Shown here: positions 10,111-22,474 of the stretch, in pieces
How positions within the stretch are numbered: the first letter of the stretch is position 1
Layout of the letters: each line of letters begins with the position of its first letter
Origin: Xylona heveae TC161
Lineage: Eukaryota; Ascomycota; Xylonomycetes; Xylonales; Xylonaceae
DNA length: 64,000 nucleotides
Assembly: GCF_001619985.1 (NCBI RefSeq)
Contig: NW_017264198.1
Span: forward strand, 992,001 to 1,056,000
Reading direction: 5' to 3'
The notes under the pieces: generated by a model
What the model was told of the DNA's origin: nothing
The model's input: the letters and a program-made list of their open reading frames with translations, nothing else
Databases searched by the model: none
Made by a program: the position numbers and the translations under genes

Positions 10111-12879
10111 TTATGAGGATGATGGGGATGATGATGGCGATGACCTAGCCGCCATTGATTTCAACGTTTCCTGCGCTGTCGTCACCTTGAGCCCAATTCT
10201 GCAAAACATGTCAGTCTTCTCTCACATATTCAAAAGATACCATAAGATCAAAAAGAAAGGACGCACCGGGCATCAAGTCCGAAGCTCTCCCAATGAGCCA
10301 CCTTTTCGAGCCAGAAACTGCACTCGTTCAATCGGTCCTTGTCAGCGGCTGTGCCATCTCGATCCTGCCAGTAAGTAACGGCCATCTCGTAATGAGCCGT
10401 GGGTAAAACCCAATCGTCACGGTTGTGGCCCTTGAACAGGGACCTGTCGTGGAAGAGAACATTGTCTTGCAACAATTTTCGGGCTTCGCCATTTTTGCCT
10501 TTGTATCGCAGGATGGCGGCTTCTAGTAGTGACGCAATACCCAGTTCATCCTGAGATTCGCGGCTGTAATTGGAATTCTCAGACGAAGTAAACCAAGCAA
10601 GGGCAGCTTCGGACTTTTCAAGGTGTGCCGCTGTCATCCGTTTATAGCCATTCCATAGATAATTCATCTCCTCAATGGGAGAAACGCCAATAGCATCAAT
10701 AAATGATATTTTCCAGTCAAGCGAGCGCTGCTCCCACTTGCGAATCTTTCGAGCAACATACTCGTCGAAGGGTAGTTGCCGAGCCATGAACCTCTTTTTG
10801 CCTGTGTGTTTGGTTGCTGTTTTGAGGTATTTTTCGGCCTTGTGAGCATGAAGTGCCTATCTCGTTCTTAATATCAGTTGCACTTTGACATATACTCCCC
10901 CCATAAAAAAACATACCGCTTGTTTCTCGTCTATGGATTTGCACTGGCGGTAGAGTTCCACGTAGCAAGAACCGGCGATAAAGTAATATAATCCGTGGGA
11001 CCAATTGTTAAGCGTGATGCACTGCAACTTTATCAGTTTTCCTTTCGGATCACCATGTTTTGTGAACCAATGACGGACCTTCAAGAATGACTCGGCACAG
11101 AGCTCATATCGATGCAAGTACATGGCATTCAAGCTCTTTTCAAACATTTCCAGTGCCTCCACTTGCTTCAGCATACTCTTTTTATCTTGGGACAGCAGAT
11201 TGACTGCCTTTTCAAGGTGCTTGTTGGCGGCTTGCATCCTGGCTTCTTCGAGCAGCCACAGATGACTTTGCGGATATCTTCGACGCATCTCAGCGAGGAG
11301 ATCCTCGCAGCGCTGCTTTGGATAGCCACCAACTCCTTCTGGAGTGGTATCGGGGATAATGTCGCAAAATGAGACGAGCCCATTATAATATCCCAAAATA
11401 ACAATACCGGCCATGGCACCATGAATGTTGTTATATTTTGTGGCTTGCCATAGAAGCTTCACTCCCTTTTCTCTATCGCCTCTGAACCCAATGATAGAAA
11501 GGAGCTTTCCGAAAGCAGGGGGGATGATAGAAAGCAGAAGTAATAGCAGGCCAAAGCAAAGGTTTGACCCTGAGTGCACAAAAATGTCAATGGGATTAGA
11601 GAAGTCATCCGGATCCGCGCTACTTTCATCTTGCGCGACAATGGAGCTGGGCGATTGAAGCTGGGAGGCTGAAGACGTAGCGGGACCTTTGTTGGTCGAC
11701 TGAGTATCTATTGTGATTTTCTCCATTTTCGCGGCCGTATCTTTGATTTCAAGATGCCCTTCATAGTCCTGCGGTGTCGCGCCGCCTTCTTTTGTCTCAT
11801 CCGCATCAAAGAAATCATCCACATCATCGTCTTCTGGATGTGAATATGGAGGTGGAGAACCTAAGGAAGCATGGTCGGTCTGAGCAACACTTCCATTGAG
11901 TACAGTTTCATCTGTCTGCACTGACGATGCCATGGAAGCTTGTTCAGCCGAATGACCGCCTTTCTGAACGAGAGACTTAGGAATATTCTTTATTGACTTG
12001 GCGGATTTGATAGAGCCACCGGTCCGGTTGGAGTGTATAGAAGCCGAGGAAGCATTACCCAGGGTCGTAACAGTTTTCCCCTTTGCAAACCCACTTTCAA
12101 CAGCAAGGATGCTTTCCAAGGTTATGTATGCTTTCCGCAATTTGTAGAAGCCCTTTATGCTCTCCGTCAAACTTTCATTCAAGACGCCGACCACCGCACT
12201 CATCAGCTGCGCTTCCGATTGGCATAATGCATACTCAGTGCCGGCAGGATAAATAGATGAATGGTATGATCCAGGGTCACGTTGTGCGTGGCGTTGTTCA
12301 TGCCACGCCGCATTTTCGGCATCGGAAAGTCGCTCTTGGGCTGTAGAATATGATCTTAACAGGAGGTCCCGACCTTTCTTTTGAAGATAAATTCTTACCT
12401 TCTCGCATGACATCTTGTTCGAAGCCAAGTGTAGCCTTGAGGAATGTGACTACTCCTTTTCCGAGCTGAATTTATAAATGTCAGTGAAACTGTATTAGAT
12501 CCAAAACAACAAAGAAAAAGAAAGGCTCAAGATGAGACCAGACCAAGTATTCATACTTTGTGAAATGCGGAGCTCTCTTCATTTAATCCGGCTTCCGCTT
12601 TATCGACATCGTCATTGATGATCCAGGTCACGGCTATATCACCAAGACCATTAGCATACTCCGGAGCATTTCATTTGCAGAAAATTATATTAGACGGAAA
12701 GCTTACCCCGCATAGCATGCTCCACTATAGCCAAATTAGTTCCATGGCACATCACAGTTAGACAAACGTCTCCAGAGTTTGCTTTACTCACAGTGCTCTG
12801 GCTCATCTAGAGCCGTAAGTGACTGGGTCGATGCATTGGGTTTTTGCTTGCCCCCAAGCCACGACCCCATGCGCATCAT
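10111..12879 (-). CDS. IML2: IML2 / TTC39-type outer-membrane and inclusion-clearance protein
   Basis: Seven exons in minus order: 12879-12792, 12724-12707 (18 nt), 12633-12557, 12465-12399, 12340-10917, 10856-10267 and 10198-10111, giving 783 residues. The protein matches the fungal Iml2 family (DUF3808, TTC39-like). An N-terminal helical repeat region is followed by a long acidic, Ser-rich insert (about residues 180-290, with DDDVDDFFDADE). A hydrophobic stretch (CFGLLLLLLSIIPPAFG) comes next, then TPR-like repeats to the C-terminus (MHxHRYELCAESFLKVRHW, VARKIRKWEQRS). Family knowledge: yeast Iml2 is needed to clear misfolded-protein inclusions, interacts with lipid-droplet proteins, and is found at mitochondria, cytosol and nucleus. 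The tail ends in a Ser/Pro run before TAA. The gene is divergent from SEM1. The 18-nt exon is supported by reading-frame and family continuity (EHLEHAMRAVTW). Confidence 0.88.
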
Positions 12880-13454
12880 CTTGGAGTGAAACTGCACAAT
12901 TCCAGCGTAATTAATTAATATTGTAGAATGTGCCCTCGCTTCGTCCAACTGACTGCAATGCCAAGATAATGCTGCACTGTCAGGCGGGGGTTAACCGGGT
13001 ACACTTCCGCTGAGCAAGGGAGTAAGCTGGAGCTACCATGCTTTTCGCGGTCAACACGGTGTGGTTTTCGTTTAGCTGGCCCACAATAGGCCCTGGCGAG
13101 TGAAAAACATCGTTGTCATGAAGCTATTACAGAGCAGTGGGGATATAGAGAGAGAAAGAGAGCATCAAGTGTCCTGGAGACAGGCCGGCGCACTATATCG
13201 GCAGCCGGCAATATGTCATCCCGGCGTTTACGAAGTGAAAGACGCCGGAGAAGCTATTAGCTGCGGACACTTTCCGCTGTGTAACTACCGCGGCAATCTC
13301 CGCACCCAGCGACCTGTGAAGTCAATCACATCAAGTTCAAGACATTGAGTGCATAGAGCTGATACTAGGTCATCATTAGTTCCATCTAACCCGCCAAATA
13401 CTGAGTATCTTTCGACAGTACATTCTTCCTATTCTGAATCACTTTTCCGCCAAA
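12880..13454. promoter_or_regulatory. Divergent promoter region IML2 / SEM1
   Basis: The 575 bp between two divergent start codons must hold both promoters and leaders. I see no clear TATA box. GGCCCACAATAGGCCC at about 13075-13092 is a short inverted repeat. No coding content is supported. Confidence 0.5.
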
Positions 13455-14023
13455 ATGTCGGGATCAGCTGAAGGATCTGCCAACACGACCAAGGCCGTGA
13501 CCGAGGAGCCTACTGCCAGCGGCCAGGCCAGCGCGCTGCCGCCCAAGCCCACTGCTTCGCTGGAGGAAGATGATGAATTCGAAGACTTTCCTGTGGATGG
13601 TAAGCCAGGCTCATGATCTACAGAGTTACCTTGCTCGATGGTGTTCAATATGAAGCTTTGCATGATAGCTTGACAATTGCTGATGGGCACGATGAACATG
13701 CAGATTGGACGAAAGAGGAGACCGAAGTACCTGATGGCGAGACGCATCTCTGGGAAGAAAGCTGGGATGATGATGACACGAGCGAGGACTTTTCTGCGCA
13801 ATTAAAGTGAGTAACTTGCCCTCTATATCACCCATACCTATACTTCACAATCCATCTCTTTCTCAGGTTAGCAACAGCGCTATCCGGAGTCCAGTCATCC
13901 TGGCTTCTTTCATTATCCTCCGCGCTACTCAAAAAGAAACAAGAATCTTATTTCTAATCAAATTACCTCTTGCGTGGAAACAGGGAAGAGCTTAAGAAGG
14001 TTGAGGCGAACAAGCGCGGATAG
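13455..14023 (+). CDS. SEM1: 26S proteasome subunit Sem1/Dss1
   Basis: Three exons, 13455-13599, 13704-13806 and 13984-14023, give 95 residues. The protein is small and very acidic. It has the Sem1/DSS1 signature: EEDDEFEDFPVDDW at the first junction, then HLWEESWDDDDTSEDFSAQL, and a short basic helix EELKKVEANKRG at the end. Family knowledge: an intrinsically disordered subunit of the proteasome lid, also a part of TREX-2 mRNA export and of BRCA2-like complexes. It acts in nucleus and cytosol. Splice phases agree, and the first junction recreates the DDWTKEE motif. Another AG (at 13864) precedes the true acceptor of the second intron but breaks the frame. Length is normal for fungi. Confidence 0.95.
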
Positions 14024-14831
14024 ATTCTTTATCATTTACCACCTCCATCTCCGCAAAATATTCTACGACCTTGAATTAACATCCTAATCACCCACCTATC
14101 CTTTTTTTGATCCCATTTTCACGGCGTTTGGCGGCATCTCATATGAGTAAGATGACTCTTCAAGATCAGATTAGCTCGAAATTCATACCTATGTACAAAT
14201 TAAGATTGTATACCAAATATACAAAATTTTTGTAAGCTCTACTATGTAGATCATTTTCAGCCATTCTACTATTATATGCAAAGTGCTATATCCAAGACGT
14301 GATTTACTGACATCAATGAGTTCCCTTATATCTCTTTTTTGCTTGCCTCTGAATACATTGATAAATTATGTTCAGCAATAGGCGTTATAAAACTTCAACA
14401 TAAAGGTGTAGAATTCCATTATACAGTGAATGGTGGCAGAGCCCCCATGGATTACGAGTCCTGAAGTCTTGGTGTATCAGGATAAAGTAGTCTCCTTTGA
14501 TGCTGCAGCAATTCGGCACCTGCCACCCTGTCCAATATTATAACCCAAGGATTCATCTTTTAAAATTTTTGGATATATTTATTATCAACCTAAATGATAT
14601 CGCTAACAAACGCGCCCAGCCCGCCTGTTGTATCGTAATACGGAAATAGAAAGAAGTAGGTATGGAGGATAGATGGATCGTAGCATGCATTCATCGTAAG
14701 AGGGTATCCCTGCGGGCCTGTGGCCTCCGAGGTTCCAGGACACATCTACACAAGGAGATTTTTGAAATGATTTTTTTAGGTGGGCGTGTCACGTCATGAG
14801 AAAAGAAAGAGATGTGACGTCGAGAAGTCGC
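14024..14831. other. Convergent intergenic region SEM1 / PGK1
   Basis: Both genes end into this 808-bp stretch. It is AT-rich, with no coding frame longer than about 60 codons. It should contain both polyadenylation regions. Nothing else is seen. Confidence 0.5.
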
Positions 14832-16336
14832 TTATTTGCTCGAGAGAGCAACGACACCAGGGAGAGCCTTGCCCTCAAGAAGCTCAAGGGAACTGTGACG
14901 AGAATTAGCAAATATCCCTTTATGAAAAATTCAGAAACCGAAAGGGAACGTACGCTCCACCACCAGTGGAGACGTGAGAGAGCTTGCTCTCAACGCCGTA
15001 CTTGGCGGCAACGGTAGCAGTGTCACCACCGCCAATGATCACAATCTTTCCGTTCTGGGCGGCAGCGACGGCAGCGTCCATGGTGGCGCGAGTACCCTTG
15101 GAGAAGGCCTCAAACTCGAAGACACCAGCGGGACCGTTCCAGAGGATGGTGGCAGACTCATCAATGGTCTTCTTAAAGAGCTCAGAGGACTTGGGTCCGC
15201 AGTCAAGACCCATCCAGCCGTCAGGGATACCCTGCTCGTCGGTGGCGTAGCCGGTCTTGGCATCAGCAGCGAACTTGTCGGCGGTGGTGAAGTCGACGGG
15301 GAGAACAATCTCGACACCCTTGGCCTTGGCCTTCTCGACGAGGTCCTTGGCAGTCTTGCTGCCGGCCTCGTCGAAGAGCGACTCACCAATGGGCATGCCC
15401 TGGAGAGTCTTCTTGAAGGTGAAAGCCATACCACCGCAAATGATGAGCTTGTCAACCTTGGAGATAAGGTTGTCAATGAGCTGGATCTTGTCGGAGACCT
15501 TGGCACCACCGAGGATGGCAAGGAAGGGTCGCTTGGGGTTCTCAAGAGCCTGGGCAAAGTAGTCGAGCTCCTTCTTCACGAGGAAGCCGGAGGCCTTCTG
15601 GGGAAGGTCGACACCGACCATGGAGCTGTGGGCACGGTGAGCAGTGCCGAAAGCGTCGTCTGTAAATTTGTTAATTCTATTGTCGACGAAATTGCAAAAA
15701 GGGTTCATGTGGGTATCGTACTGATGTAGACATCACCAAGAGCGGTGAGGCCCTTGCGGAACTCAGTAACGGCGGTGGGGTCAGCCTTGTGCTTCTTGCC
15801 CTCAGCATCCTTGGCGGAGCCTTCCTCCTCAATGTGGAATCGCAAGTTCTCAAGGAGAATGATCTGGCCACCAGTGGCCTTGTTGACGGTCTCCTCGACC
15901 TCCTTGCCCACGGAGTCATTGGTGAAGATGACACTGCGGCCGAGCAGCTTCTCGAGCTCGGGGACAACGGGCTTAAGAGAGTACTTCTCATTGCGCTTGC
16001 CGTCGGGACGGCCCAAGTGGGACATCAGAATGACGGCCTTGGCACCGTGCTCAACGGCATATTTGATGGTGGGGAGGGCACCAACGATACGCTGGTTGTT
16101 GGTGATTTGCTTCTCAGCGTTGAGAGGGACGTTGAAGTCAACCTATCAATGCAAGATATATTAGCGATTACGTCCAGAGACAGGTCCAATTGGCATTGGT
16201 CTCATTATTTAAAGCTGGAATTCGGATAATACTAGCAAGACAATCTAGTAAAAAAAATGTTAACACATACCCGGATCAGGACACGCTTGCCCTTGAGGTC
16301 AACGTCAGTGATGGCGAGCTTGTTGGAAAGAGACAT
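14832..16336 (-). CDS. PGK1: Phosphoglycerate kinase
   Basis: Four exons in minus order: 16336-16271, 16142-15722, 15659-14954 and 14892-14832, giving 417 residues, the standard fungal length. The enzyme transfers phosphate from 1,3-bisphosphoglycerate to ADP in glycolysis, in the cytosol. Hallmarks: [29 protein letters not shown]-type N-terminus, [38 protein letters not shown], the WNGPAGVFE segment and the nucleotide-binding GGGDTATV near the C-terminus, then [18 protein letters not shown]. Codon use is strongly C-ending compared with neighbours, as expected for a highly expressed gene. Because of that bias, long antisense frames appear opposite it; they are not genes. The last intron (14893-14953) lies in the conserved GGGAS sequence. 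Confidence 0.97.
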
Positions 16337-17750
16337 GATGGCGATTGATTAAAAAGAAACTTTTGGTCTATACGTAAGAAAGATTGAAGTTGGAGTGATG
16401 ATAATTGAAATGATGATGGCTAGGAGAAGGGGGAGAGAGACGAGGAGGGGCAGAAGTAGAGCTTTCTTATGTAGTGTACAAGTTACAATAGCGGGGCATG
16501 TTGGTGGGGTGATATAAAATGACGCCAACTTGTGTCTGGTCTGGTCTGGTGTCTGGCGTGGTTTCGGGAAAATCCAACGATAAGGCCACCAGGCCGCAGT
16601 ATCGAATTTAGCTCCAGGGCCAAAGACAGATGATGAATTCAGAATCTACTGCTTTTTGCTCAACTAGCCACACAGGTGCCACCTTCTTCCATGCACCAGG
16701 AGCACATTGACCCCCGGCCGATTTACAAGAGGAAGGTTTCGTGGCTCTGGCACATTCAACCGCGTCTACCGGCTGTTATATCCACCAACCATACTGTCTG
16801 GCTGGAAAACTGCGTGATTATTTCTCACCCTCTTCCAACCGCGGAAACTTCCCAATTATTCCTTATCGTTTGATTATGACTATTATATTAATTCGCTCGA
16901 TTGGGCTGAATAAATAAAAACAAATTTAATCGATGCTCTGATTGCATTTTCCATTTGCCCTTTAATGGAAATACAGCCATGTGAATTTACCATTTAAATG
17001 GCACTTGAGCTCGTGCATTTATTCAGTTGAGCTGTAGTGCTAATACAGGCACTGATAAAAACACAGTTAAACTACATACCACGTAAAGCGAGGCATGATG
17101 CCTGAGAAAACTGAATCCAATCTGACCACACGGCGGCCCACGGGGGGGCTCCACCCGGAAGGATTTCGGATGACTTCGATGGAGGACGATCGTCGGCCCA
17201 ACCCAGCCAGACCACCAAATCTATCGATCCCCTTCGAATGTGAGAAAAATAATTCCTCTTTGTCACCGAAAAAGAGGGCCACAACACACCACTCAACACC
17301 TTGATGGACCGTGCGCCCCTGCTACACGGAGTGGTTGCTCATTATTCCCGCTCCTCTCGTACTAGAGTCTACCGGTACAGGACTGCAGTACTGTCGTATT
17401 CGTACCCGCAGTTCTAGGATCCTCCAATTTCTAAGAGCGCTTATCCTGACTCGCTACGATAACATCATAGGCGGCCTACTCATCCCAACTTTACTTCTTC
17501 TCACCCAACTTTGTCTCAACTAGGCAATCGCTGTGCTCTCCTACCCTCGTCATGATCATCGTCACCATAACGATCGTCCAAAAATGAAAAGCCTTTCCTT
17601 CCTGCTTTGCCACCATTGACTTCGAGAATTTTCAGTTTACACATGCCTTTGCGTTTTTTGGGATACAAAAGATAATATTTTGCTAAAAACCCGAGAAATC
17701 AATAGACAACCCCCCCGGTCAAATCGGGCTGCATACATTTGTAAAGACAT
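16337..17750. other. Intergenic, PGK1 upstream region
   Basis: The PGK1 promoter should lie in roughly the first 500 bp. It includes pyrimidine-rich leader-like DNA on the minus strand (16370-16460) and TCTGGTCTGGTCTGGTGTCTGG repeats near 16534-16556. From 16.6 to 17.75 kb I see no supported gene; short open frames at 16676-16873 and 17095-17304 have no recognisable content. Confidence 0.45.
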
Positions 17751-17951
17751 CTACATTGTATTCCGCAAAGCCTCAAAGCTGCGGCTGATCATGTTCGACA
17801 CGCGCTCCGCCTCAAATAATAATTTGACCCATAGCATCCCCCCGCCAAAATAACGGAACCCTGCAATTACTCCAGTCCCAAGCGCGAGAGAGATGAAAAT
17901 CGAAAGAAGCAAGAGAACAAAGAAGAATGCTGTAATAATGGAGAATGGCAA
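17751..17951 (-). CDS. Possible small membrane protein (66 aa)
   Basis: An ATG-initiated frame of 66 codons has a strong N-terminal hydrophobic segment (residues 5-31, from IITAFFFVLLLLSIF on). A Gly-rich turn (FRYFGGG) and an amphipathic C-terminal helix follow. I recognise no family. It lies 210 bp downstream of the Mpv17-type gene on the same strand. It could be a real small membrane protein, the last exon of a gene whose upstream exons I cannot see, or chance in T-rich DNA. Confidence 0.28.
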   Translation of the reverse strand: MPFSIITAFFFVLLLLSIFISLALGTGVIAGFRYFGGGMLWVKLLFEAERVSNMISRSFEALRNTM

Positions 17952-18161
17952 AAGGAATAATAAACTGGAGTGTTCTTTGAAAAGGTAATTTCGGTATCAA
18001 GAAGTCAAGAGGCGGAGCGATACCGATAACGATCGTGAGTTGAACGCCGTGTGGCAGAGCGGACGCTGAGCCAGCCTAGTAAAGGATTGCGCTTTCTCCC
18101 CCTTCCCGCGACTGATCAGAGCAACAACGACTTCAATCAAATGATAATCCGATTTGAGGCC

Positions 18162-19099
18162 TTATTCGCGTGCTCGTTCGGCGGAGTTGGTGAGCGAGAG
18201 ATAAGCGGTCCAGGCAATGCCAATAGTTGACACGAAGGGCTGAAGAGCATTGTCAGAAAGGCCAGTAAAAGGTCGCTGAGGTTTATCCGTCACTTACAAG
18301 CTGGAACTGAATAGGCATAACCCTGAAGTTGATGATTTGTACCGCAGGCCAAAGAACGTAATTGGCCTTTAGGGTGGGTACGTAGATATCCTGGAACTTG
18401 CGAATAATTTCCTTCTTGCCTCCGCCCTCAGCAATTGTCATGAATGTGAAGAAGCATGTTAGACCTTCCAGAAATATCAGCGAAACTAATGCTTCATATG
18501 GGGCGACCGGAAAATGAGCTGAACCCGCATACCAAATGGGGCGAAGATGAATTGGTCACAAGCTACACGCTTCAAGGCTTGACCAGTGCCACTCGTCTTG
18601 GTAATCGGAAAAGCACGGGCAAGCAACCCAAACCACTTGAGCTGGAGCGGTGCCATCAAAAAACCATAAGCCATGAATCGAGTGAGTCGTTCGAAGTCAA
18701 AAGGCGGGGGCAGTCTCTCGGAGGGAGGGACAATGTCGGTACTAGGTAGCCGGTTCTTCCTATCAAGCTCATGAATTTCAATCGCGAAGAAGTCATCTTT
18801 GCCCGGACCGCCCTTTCGCACAGCTCGTTCTCGTATTGCGGTGATGTTTTGAGCGACTGTATCCGCAATGCCGCCGAGGACCTAAAATATTTTCGAATGA
18901 GCTTGGGTCTAACAAAAATTGCTGAGGGTTTATTTTAGGTAAACTGACAGCATTCGTGATCATGGTCGTCAAGACTATTGATGCAATAACAAGTCAGCCC
19001 TATGGACCCACCGAGAAGACAACGGTCGGGGATGGACAAACGAGGTTTTTCTGCATAGGATGCATTGAATTTTTGAATAAGTCTCGATACTATCGCCAT
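18162..19099 (-). CDS. Mpv17/PMP22-family membrane protein
   Basis: Five exons in minus order: 19099-19042, 18974-18949 (26 nt), 18881-18533, 18485-18298 and 18239-18162, giving 232 residues. The joined N-terminus reads AEKPLLTTMITNAVLGG followed by IADTVAQ, a classic Mpv17/PMP22 start. The C-terminal half has the family core: DQFIFAPFG, FQDIYVPTLKANYVLWPAVQ, NFRVMPIQFQLPFVS and a final W-x-AYLSL segment. Four membrane helices are expected, with a place in the inner mitochondrial or peroxisomal membrane; the family forms channels or metabolite pores. Between helix 1 and 2 there is a hydrophilic insert of about 50 residues (RKGGPGKDDFF to PSERLPPPFDFERL) that yeast Sym1 lacks. This suggests a separate fungal paralogue group. 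Phases agree at all four introns. Confidence 0.86.
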
Positions 19100-20038
19100 T
19101 TCGATCAAGAATACGATAGAATGTAAAAGAGGCTGTAGAGAATAAAAAGAGTTGTAAGAGACGTGTTAGCCAGAGGATTTCCAGAAGCTCAGAGAATGGG
19201 GAAGGCCCGTGATGACTCGCAATGGCGATACCGGGAAACGACCACAAAGGAACGGGAAATCCGAACGCACCACTCTGCCATAAATATATTTGCTATTTAA
19301 TGTCCGAAGGACTCGTCGAGGAGCACTTTCAGCCATGCTGGAAAAAAAGGAAGAGATACGTTGAGGTTTGAGAGTTGTACAGCTCCTTGTGGGTGGATGA
19401 GGTCACCGGTCGCACTTGCGCCAAGGTGACGAGAGCGGGATACGGCGACCCAAGCAAAGTGAGCACGAGGAACAAGGAAAGTTGGTATATAAGCTTTCTG
19501 AGCTAGAAGAAAAAGTGATAACGATATTCTTTAAAAAGTATGAGGACCGCAAAATATGCACGACCGTTAGGCAAAAGAAGATGCTGAATATCAACTAAGT
19601 CTAGACGCACGTCAGGCGGGATGCGATGTGGAGAAAGAAAGAGAAATCCGTCAAGGCAACGGGGGCTTTGAAACAAGCAGGGTGAGGAGAATGCTGCCGA
19701 AGAGGGCCAAATGGATAGGTTTATTGCTCCCTCCAATTACCGCCGTATTCTCTACTTAAAGTCTAAGCTCATCTGTTACTGTGGCCAAGTTAAACTGCTG
19801 TACTGCCATCCGGGCTGGCTGGGCCGATTCGCTATTTTAGGCTTCTAAACCAGCCAGTCCGGGGTCTCCAATGTATCTCCTCGCTCCACATCGTCATCCG
19901 ACACGCAACCAGCCACGATCACGTGAATGCGACTCGACTTCTCCCTCAATAGTAGAGGGATTTTCAAAATTTTTTTGTCTTGGTACAAGAAATGCAAGAT
20001 CAAGGATTTAAATAAGGTTTATTATGCTTCATGGACTG
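19100..20038. other. Intergenic between the Mpv17-type gene and TRS65
   Basis: No gene is supported in 939 bp. Short frames at 19403-19736 on both strands are chance overlaps without family features. The stretch next to 19100 is the presumed promoter of the Mpv17-type gene. Confidence 0.45.
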
Positions 20039-22020
20039 TCATGAATCTTTTCGTTGAAAGGATGCGATGCTGGGTAAATCGCGTGCCCAGATATCGGTAG
20101 CTTCTTGCGTTATCAAATCCACGACCCGAATCGCTTCAACATACAACGGTCCTACAGCTAAGGCCAGGAACTGCATTTCTGCGCTGTGGCAACTTTCAGG
20201 CGCGAGCGGTCTATATAAGTCATTGGAATGTTAGCGCTCATTCGACAAAGACCCAATAGAGAGTGGTCGTCGTCATCGGAATTATGGCTTACCCTACTCG
20301 AACTTCGGTGCTTAAGCAGATAAGATCTGCCGGCTCCGTCAATGCATTCCGTTGTAGCGCATAAACGAAATTCTCGTCTGCTACAGCGTCTGTGACAGGC
20401 TTATCTCGCCGATCATTCCACGATGATCCAGAAGGCCGAGCAAGGTGCTTTTTGACATCCCCCTTCCTTCGCCGCGGAACTGCCATCAATGCCAATTTTC
20501 GTGGTTTCGCTGAACGATTCACTATCACAATGTCCCATCGGAATCGCTCTCCAACGTAGACTTTCTCGGGACCCGAAAATGTAAAGATCAGTCCAAGGGA
20601 AGCAGCTGTAGTGGACCAAGGAGGCTGCACTGTCTCGGATGGATCTGGCCCGAGAGTAGGGACTTTTCCGAGGGGACCTTGCGCAAGCGTCGCTGCCAGA
20701 CTTGGTGCAGAAGGGACGCTCCTTGGTCGATGGACGGACTGCATCAATTGATGTTGACCACCGAGGGTGGGATTTAGTGGAACAGAGAAATCGACTGTGG
20801 CCTTCCATTTCATTGTAACCCTTGGGCGACATTCCTCTGATACCAAAGCAACAGAGCTCACGGTTATCTCAAGAGATCTCACAGTAGAGTAAGGATCAGA
20901 AGAGTTGCCAAAGCTGTTTTCCGAGGTGAGACGGTAGAGAAACGAAACCTCATCCTTCGCATGACAAATTAAAGGCATGACGTCCTTGTTTGGATGATCG
21001 AGAGCCTCTGCCGAACCCCCAATGAGATCAACGTCAACTTTCTCGAATCGTATCTCATATTCAGCGTACGGAGCTATATCGAAACTGAGCGACGCAATAA
21101 TTATTGGTCTGGGAAGTTGTGGATGTAGTTTAGAGTATCTAACTCGGGAGGTCATGGCCGGGACTACTGGGAACGAACGTGGATTATTTATTAGTTGCCG
21201 TACAACTCCGCGTGATGGGCGAGAGACAGGTGCCACACGAGACACTCTCGTGGCAGAAAGGCGTGGTGCGCCGGCAGTTCCAGAGTCATTTCTCAACGAC
21301 TCGAACAAGTTTAAGTCCACAGGGACTCCACTTGGGAGGTAGTCCTCATTATTTCGAATGTTGTCTGATATATCAACTGGCCTCAAACTGCCAATTGCTG
21401 AGAGATAAATCATAGGAGAATGAGGTCGAATTCTCGGGCGGGCTAGAGATTGTTAATAAAGCCTCTACCTCTTTTCATAGCGTGGGGCCCATCTACTTAA
21501 AACAATGCTCTTCTTCCAAAGAACGAATATACTCCGGTCACTGGCCTCCTCTGCGCCACCCGCGGAGCGTTCAACGATTGTCAAGGGGTCGACCGATTGC
21601 TCCACCTCGCCGGAATAGATGAGCTCCTTTTGTTGAATTGCTATTCCATGGGATAATCCTTCTTGATGGTGGTTTGGCTGCAAGTTTACGAGGTGGGCTT
21701 CCAACGTCAGGTTGAGCCGTGACAGGTACGAACGAAGCTTGTTCTCCGGTATATACGGAGTTTGAAGGACAATATAGACAGTGAGAGACTCATCTAGAAA
21801 TCTATGAATAAGTAAGATGCTTATCCCAAGTATAAGAAGCTCAGCATAACGAACCAAAAAACAGCAGGCGCCGCTGTGGGATAGAAGTGAGAAGCGAGGA
21901 CTGTACGGCATCATCTAAGGAAGAAGCTATTGTCTCTTCTATTGGCACCTCAGTCGCAAAGGGAACAACAGTGTCCAAAATGGACCTCCCTGCAAAAAGC
22001 TCGCTTTCATCGAAATCCAT
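20039..22020 (-). CDS. TRS65: TRAPP II trafficking subunit Trs65
   Basis: Four exons in minus order: 22020-21855, 21793-21497, 21442-20293 and 20210-20039, giving 594 residues. The protein matches the Trs65 family (PF12735). An N-terminal part includes SLTVYIVLQTPYIPENKLRSYL. A conserved centre follows at the third exon (RPRIRPHSPMIYL), and the C-terminal part has Ig-like β-rich segments (FSGPEKVYVGERFRWDIVIVN) and ends in FLALAVGPLYVEAIRVVDL. Family knowledge: Trs65 is a fungal TRAPPII subunit that helps activate Ypt/Rab11-type GTPases at the late Golgi. The intron 21443-21496 was chosen over the visible continuation of the upstream frame because it restores both frame and the conserved ARP-type motif. 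It is divergent from PRP40. Confidence 0.87.
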
Positions 22021-22474
22021 TATATCACACGTTCGGCCTCTTGGCGTTTCGATTTAGGAGGCCATGCTTCACTGGTATATATTTCGGGGTAAGTGGGTCT
22101 GGCTTCGTGAAGAGTTCAGCAATTGAAAGACAATTGATGTACTATTTCGTTGAAAAGTTGCCAACAGAAAATCTTGCCTGTCATCCAAAGTGAGAGATAG
22201 TTTCATTGATCCTCCATGACCGTAGTGGTTGTTGCTCGCGATATGATAATGAGGACCCTGAAGCATAAGGCCGAGCAACTATAGCCGAGTCCGGAACATA
22301 GCGAGGTCGCGTAATTCTTCCCTCGTTCCTATTATTGCTTGCTACACTATACAGTCTCATTCAACCGATTTTGTCTTCAATTCACTGTTCCGGCCTGCGC
22401 GACGCCGCAAACAGACCTCGCATCTCGACGTGTCAGGCGATTTATTGTGCAGATACGGGACGCAGTTCTACACA
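22021..22474. promoter_or_regulatory. Divergent promoter region TRS65 / PRP40
   Basis: The 454 bp between start codons holds both promoters and leaders. No clear TATA box is seen. The segment next to PRP40 (22320-22470) is pyrimidine-rich, typical of fungal leaders. Confidence 0.5.

Noticed and set aside
14974-16229. Long plus-strand frames (251, 146 and 139 codons) opposite PGK1
   Set aside because: They arise from the strong codon bias of PGK1 on the other strand; they have no family content and cross PGK1 introns.
17067-17304. Overlapping short frames on both strands near 17.1-17.3 kb
   Set aside because: Basic, Pro-rich composition on GC-richer DNA, with no start context or family features.
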